A DNA stretch of 8,563 bases from Alphaproteobacteria bacterium (GTDB lineage Bacteria; Pseudomonadota; Alphaproteobacteria; Sphingomonadales; Sphingomonadaceae). Positions 5,790-8,563 of this stretch are shown one piece after another (position 1 is the first letter of the stretch; every line of letters starts with the position of its first letter). The stretch spans positions 1 through 8,563 of the forward strand of contig JAGWVG010000061.1 of assembly GCA_018970965.1 (NCBI GenBank), in the 5' to 3' direction. The notes beneath the pieces were generated by a model, which made no database searches, was not told where the DNA came from, and worked only from the letters and a program-made list of their open reading frames with translations. Made by a program: the position numbers and the translations under genes.

Positions 5790-6450
5790 AATCAACAAGG
5801 CGATGCGTAACAGCATCGCGCACAGGGGTTTGTGGGATGGCGCTTGTCCAAGCCGGATCAGCCCGGCGAAGCGCTGTGGCGGAGGTCTTATCGGGGCGAA
5901 AGCGCAGCAGCACGAGCGCCGGCGGTCTCCACATCGTCCACATCGTTGCGGCAGATCGGGGGCGGACGAACCCCCGTAGCCAGCCCATCGCGCGGCTCGC
6001 TCGGGCAGGGGCATCATATCCCGGACGCGCGATAACTGCAATCGGCATCGTCTTGGCGATCTGCCGCCAGTCTTTCCAGTCACTAAACTGGGCAAGATTA
6101 TCTGCCCCCATCAGCCAGATAAAGGCGCGTTTTGGGTGGCGCTGTTTGAGCATCCGCAACGTATCGACCGTGTAGCGCGTGCCCATGTGCTGCTCAATCG
6201 CCGTGGCGCGAATGGGGCTGCGCTGCGCCATGCGCTGGGCATAGCGCAGCCGCACGGGCAAAGGCGCCATGCCTGCCTTGGGTTTTAACGGATTTCCGGG
6301 CGAAACCAGCCACCAAACCTCATCCAGCCCCAGCGCCTTGGCGGCCATCAGGCTGATCTGGCGGTGTGCGCCATGGGCGGGGTTGAATGACCCGCCAAGA
6401 AGCCCGGTGCGGATCAGGGCCGGATCTGCCCGGTGCCCCGGACAACCCAT
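5788..6450 (-). CDS. nadD: Nicotinate-nucleotide adenylyltransferase NadD
   Basis: NadD transfers AMP from ATP to nicotinate mononucleotide, giving deamido-NAD in NAD synthesis, in the cytoplasm. The 220-residue protein carries the nucleotidyltransferase signature [15 protein letters not shown] (16-30, with the H-x-x-H pair), [14 protein letters not shown] (43-56), [11 protein letters not shown] (91-101), [19 protein letters not shown] (110-128) and the C-terminal ISSTxIR-like motif, here TSATALR (189-195). The ATG at 6450 gives a 37 bp overlap with the end of proA; the first 14 residues (through about LIR) do not look conserved, but no ATG, GTG or TTG lies between it and the GGSFNP motif. 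GGAAGGG about 14 nt upstream is at best a weak Shine-Dalgarno. It lies between proA and rsfS in one operon. Confidence 0.94.
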   Translation of the reverse strand: MGCPGHRADPALIRTGLLGGSFNPAHGAHRQISLMAAKALGLDEVWWLVSPGNPLKPKAGMAPLPVRLRYAQRMAQRSPIRATAIEQHMGTRYTVDTLRMLKQRHPKRAFIWLMGADNLAQFSDWKDWRQIAKTMPIAVIARPGYDAPARASRAMGWLRGFVRPRSAATMWTMWRPPALVLLRFRPDKTSATALRRADPAWTSAIPQTPVRDAVTHRLVD

Positions 6451-7676
6451 TTATAGGTGGTGAGCCCTTCCAGCGCGACGGGCCCACGCGCATGCAGCCG
6501 GCCTGTTGCAATGCCAATTTCAGCCCCCAGCCCAAATTCGCCGCCATCGGCAAATTGGGTGGATGCATTCCACATGACAATCGCCGAATCGACTCCCGCT
6601 AAAAAGGCCTCTGCTGTGGCAGCATCTTCGGTGATGATGGCATCCGTATGGTGCGATCCATGCGCCGCGATATGCGCCATTGCGCCTGCTACGCCATCCA
6701 CCAGTGTAACCGCGCAAATGGCATCCAGATATTCGGTATCCCAATCTTCCGGCTGAGCGGGCGTCACCTGAGGGTTTAAGGCCTGCACATCTGGTGTGCC
6801 GCGCACGGCGCAGCCCGCGTCCAGCAGCGCGGAAATAATTTTACCTGGCTCTGCAAAGCCACGATCAATCAGCACTGTCTCAGTCGCGCCGCACACGCCT
6901 GTGCGCCGCATTTTGGCGTTGGCGACAATCGCGGCGGCTTTATCCGGGTTGGCCGCCTTGTCGACATAGCTGTGGTTGATGCCATCCAGATGCGCCAGCA
7001 CGGGTACACGGGCCTCTTGCTGCACGCGTGCAACAAGGGCCTTCCCGCCGCGCGGGATGATAATATCAATCAGCCCGTGCGCGGCCAGCATTGCACCGAC
7101 CGCCGCACGATCTTGGGTCGGGACCAGCTGCACCGCATCAGCGGGCAGGCCCGCATTCACAATCCCTGCCTGAAGGGCCGCAAAGATGGCGCGATTGCTT
7201 TCCACGGCCTCGCTGCCGCCGCGCAACAGGGCTGCATTGCCCGAGGCAAGGCACAAGGCAGCGGCATCGGCCGTCACATTGGGGCGGCTTTCATAAATAA
7301 TGCCAATCACGCCCAAGGGCACGCGGACGCGCGAGAGTGTGAGGCCATTGGGCCGCTGGGTCGTGTCGATCACTTGGCCAACAGGGTCGGGCAAATGCGC
7401 CACGGCTTCAACACCTGCAGCAATGGCCTCGAGCCGAGCCCCATCTAGCCGAAGTCGGTCGAGCATCGCCGCAGAAAGGCCCTGTGCAGCCCCCGCTGCC
7501 ATATCGCGCGCATTGGCAGCGAGAATGGCATCGCGTTGGGCGCGCAGCGCCGCCGCGCCGGCGATCAGGGCGTTCGCCTTCTGAGATGTCGGGCAGAGCG
7601 CAAGCGCTGCTGCCGCCACACGGGCGCGCTGTCCCATTTGGGCAATAAGGTCCTCAAGGCGCGGCAAATCGAGCAT
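6414..7676 (-). CDS. proA: Glutamate-5-semialdehyde dehydrogenase (gamma-glutamyl phosphate reductase)
   Basis: ProA reduces gamma-glutamyl phosphate with NADPH to glutamate-5-semialdehyde, the second step of proline synthesis, in the cytoplasm. The 420-residue length is normal. Visible blocks: [25 protein letters not shown] (119-143), [13 protein letters not shown] (145-157), [13 protein letters not shown] (203-215) and [16 protein letters not shown] (228-243). The catalytic cysteine segment is [13 protein letters not shown] (257-269, C262). Near the C-terminus are [30 protein letters not shown] and [17 protein letters not shown]. The ATG at 7676 is chosen because the family sequence begins there ([18 protein letters not shown]). 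The frame is open to a TTG at 7781, but the added residues look unlike ProA and would run into the divergent DUF3667 gene. It heads the operon proA-nadD-rsfS-rlmH; proB is not in the window. Confidence 0.96.
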   Translation of the reverse strand: MLDLPRLEDLIAQMGQRARVAAAALALCPTSQKANALIAGAAALRAQRDAILAANARDMAAGAAQGLSAAMLDRLRLDGARLEAIAAGVEAVAHLPDPVGQVIDTTQRPNGLTLSRVRVPLGVIGIIYESRPNVTADAAALCLASGNAALLRGGSEAVESNRAIFAALQAGIVNAGLPADAVQLVPTQDRAAVGAMLAAHGLIDIIIPRGGKALVARVQQEARVPVLAHLDGINHSYVDKAANPDKAAAIVANAKMRRTGVCGATETVLIDRGFAEPGKIISALLDAGCAVRGTPDVQALNPQVTPAQPEDWDTEYLDAICAVTLVDGVAGAMAHIAAHGSHHTDAIITEDAATAEAFLAGVDSAIVMWNASTQFADGGEFGLGAEIGIATGRLHARGPVALEGLTTYKWVVRGTGQIRP

Positions 7677-7752
7677 TTTGGCGGGGTAGCAAAGGCCCAG
7701 CGAAAACGCAAAAGCGGTGACAAGATGCGTGGGGGCTGCAATACTCAGTTTC
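7677..7752. promoter_or_regulatory. Short divergent region between proA and the DUF3667 gene
   Basis: This 76 bp gap must hold the start signals of the proA operon and probably of the DUF3667 gene. On the minus strand TTGTCA (a good -35-like hexamer) lies about midway, but no -10 at 16-18 bp spacing is convincing. The segment contains two A-runs in a row (GCGAAAACGCAAAAGCGG, 7700-7717) that might bend DNA. No hairpin or riboswitch-like fold is apparent. Confidence 0.3.
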
Positions 7753-8563
7753 ATGAGCAGTGAGATTGAAGCTTTCGGCAATGTCGCAACAGGGGCGCTC
7801 TTGGCCCATATCGTAGAGCCTGGCGCGGGCGCTGCTGGAGCGTCGGGGCCTCATAACTGTTTGAATTGCGGGGCAGCTCTATCGGGCGCCTATTGCAGCC
7901 AGTGTGGGCAAAAGGCGCATGTCCATCGCACAATGGCGGCTTTCGGGCATGATCTGCTGCATGGTGTTTTCCATTTTGATGGAAAGATTTGGCGGACCTT
8001 GCCGCTGCTCGCGTGGCGGCCTGGGGAATTGACGCGGCGCTATGTGCATGGCGAGCGAGCAAAATTTGTGTCGCCCTTTGCGCTCTTCCTGTTCAGCGTG
8101 TTCTTGATGGTCGCGGTTTTTGGTTGGGCGGGGCCAAAATCGAACACGATTGCGCGAACGCTGACTCCCGCGGAAGCAAACACATCGTTGCGGGCCGATC
8201 AGAAGGCGGTGGCGCAAACTTTAGCTGCGCTGGAAGCTGAAAAGGCGGCGCTGCCAATGGCGGACACCGCTTGGTTGGACAAAGAAATCACGCGCACCCA
8301 AAAGATGGCGCACACACCGCTTTTTGTTGCCCCACAAAGTGCGCCACGGCTTGTTGCTGACCGGCAATTGATGATCCAACAGCGCAGGGCCGAAATTGAG
8401 CTGGCGCGATTGGAGGCCAAGCGCGCAGCGGCCGTGCGGGCGGGAACGTCAACGGCGAAAATTGATGACAATATTCGCAGCGTGAAATTGGGTGCCAAAT
8501 TTTTGCAAGGGGCCACTCAAACCTTTGGAGCAGAGACCATTCAGCCGGATCGCTTCTCGATGG
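7753..8563 (+). CDS. DUF3667 domain-containing membrane protein, N-terminal part (truncated by right window edge)
   Basis: The frame is open for 270 residues from the ATG at 7753 to the right edge. After a variable start comes a zinc ribbon, [19 protein letters not shown] (36-54; C36, C39, C48, C51). The family block follows: [23 protein letters not shown] and [22 protein letters not shown] (64-108). This leads straight into a hydrophobic membrane segment (about 108-126, [17 protein letters not shown]). Residues about 135-250 are charged, Ala/Glu/Lys/Arg-rich and probably helical or coiled coil. The pattern is the one I recall for DUF3667 proteins of sphingomonads and Bacteroidetes, which usually carry further membrane segments near the C-terminus, here beyond the edge. 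Function is unknown. The start lacks a clear Shine-Dalgarno; a GTG at 7729 is an in-frame alternative. It is divergent from proA. Confidence 0.87.
   Translation, partial: MSSEIEAFGNVATGALLAHIVEPGAGAAGASGPHNCLNCGAALSGAYCSQCGQKAHVHRTMAAFGHDLLHGVFHFDGKIWRTLPLLAWRPGELTRRYVHGERAKFVSPFALFLFSVFLMVAVFGWAGPKSNTIARTLTPAEANTSLRADQKAVAQTLAALEAEKAALPMADTAWLDKEITRTQKMAHTPLFVAPQSAPRLVADRQLMIQQRRAEIELARLEAKRAAAVRAGTSTAKIDDNIRSVKLGAKFLQGATQTFGAETIQPDRFSM

Noticed and set aside
6972..7448. Plus-strand open frame of 158 codons opposite proA
   Set aside because: Long antisense frames are common opposite GC-rich genes; this one has His/Gln/Gly-rich composition typical of a shadow and no homology I recognise.
7677..7781. 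N-terminal extension of ProA to ATG 7754 or TTG 7781, giving a second CATG-type overlapped start with the DUF3667 gene
   Set aside because: The extra residues are unlike ProA, and the 420-residue form from 7676 already has the full family length; the palindromic CATG at 7752-7755 is probably chance.
1..8563. Searched by eye for CRISPR repeats, tRNA genes, insertion-sequence ends, attachment sites and toxin-antitoxin or defence genes
   Set aside because: Nothing supportable was seen; all but about 250 bases are occupied by recognisable genes with uniform composition.

Overview
The window is an 8.6 kb, GC-rich, gene-dense chromosomal segment, most likely from an alphaproteobacterium of the Sphingomonadales. 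That placement is inferred from protein character: a DUF2093 protein between xseA and an M23 peptidase, a DUF3667 membrane protein, a phytase-type esterase-like protein, and a proA-nadD-rsfS-rlmH run. It was not tested by a search. I see no rRNA, tRNA, CRISPR array, insertion sequence or prophage gene, and no stretch over 300 bases without a gene.

Layout, left to right. (1) 1-638, minus strand: the N-terminal part of an exported phytase-like/esterase-like protein that runs off the left edge. (2) 639-788: a short divergent intergenic region with a small direct repeat, an inverted repeat and, at its right end, a very good Shine-Dalgarno. (3) 789-1250, plus: a small exported glycine-zipper protein. 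(4) 1247-3709, minus: a tight operon xseA (exonuclease VII large subunit), a 65-residue DUF2093 protein, and an exported M23 (LytM-type) peptidase. (5) 3708-4979, plus: purD, whose start codon overlaps that of divergent xseA. (6) 4982-7676, minus: a second tight operon proA, nadD, rsfS, rlmH, ending 2 bp from the purD stop. (7) 7753 to the right edge, plus: the N-terminal part of a DUF3667 protein with a zinc ribbon and one visible membrane segment.

The genes are mostly housekeeping: DNA repair (xseA), purine synthesis (purD), proline synthesis (proA), NAD synthesis (nadD), ribosome control and 23S rRNA modification (rsfS, rlmH), and envelope functions (M23 peptidase, glycine-zipper protein, phytase-like protein, DUF3667). 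The packing is extreme: stop and start codons overlap inside both operons, convergent genes share a TTAA or lie 2 bp apart, and xseA and purD appear to start within one CATG.

I did not find a convincing new defence, mobile or biosynthetic system. The items most worth a second look are the shared CATG start of xseA/purD, the uncharacterised DUF2093 and DUF3667 proteins in their contexts, the repeat-rich glycine-zipper protein, and the two consecutive TTG starts of rsfS and rlmH.
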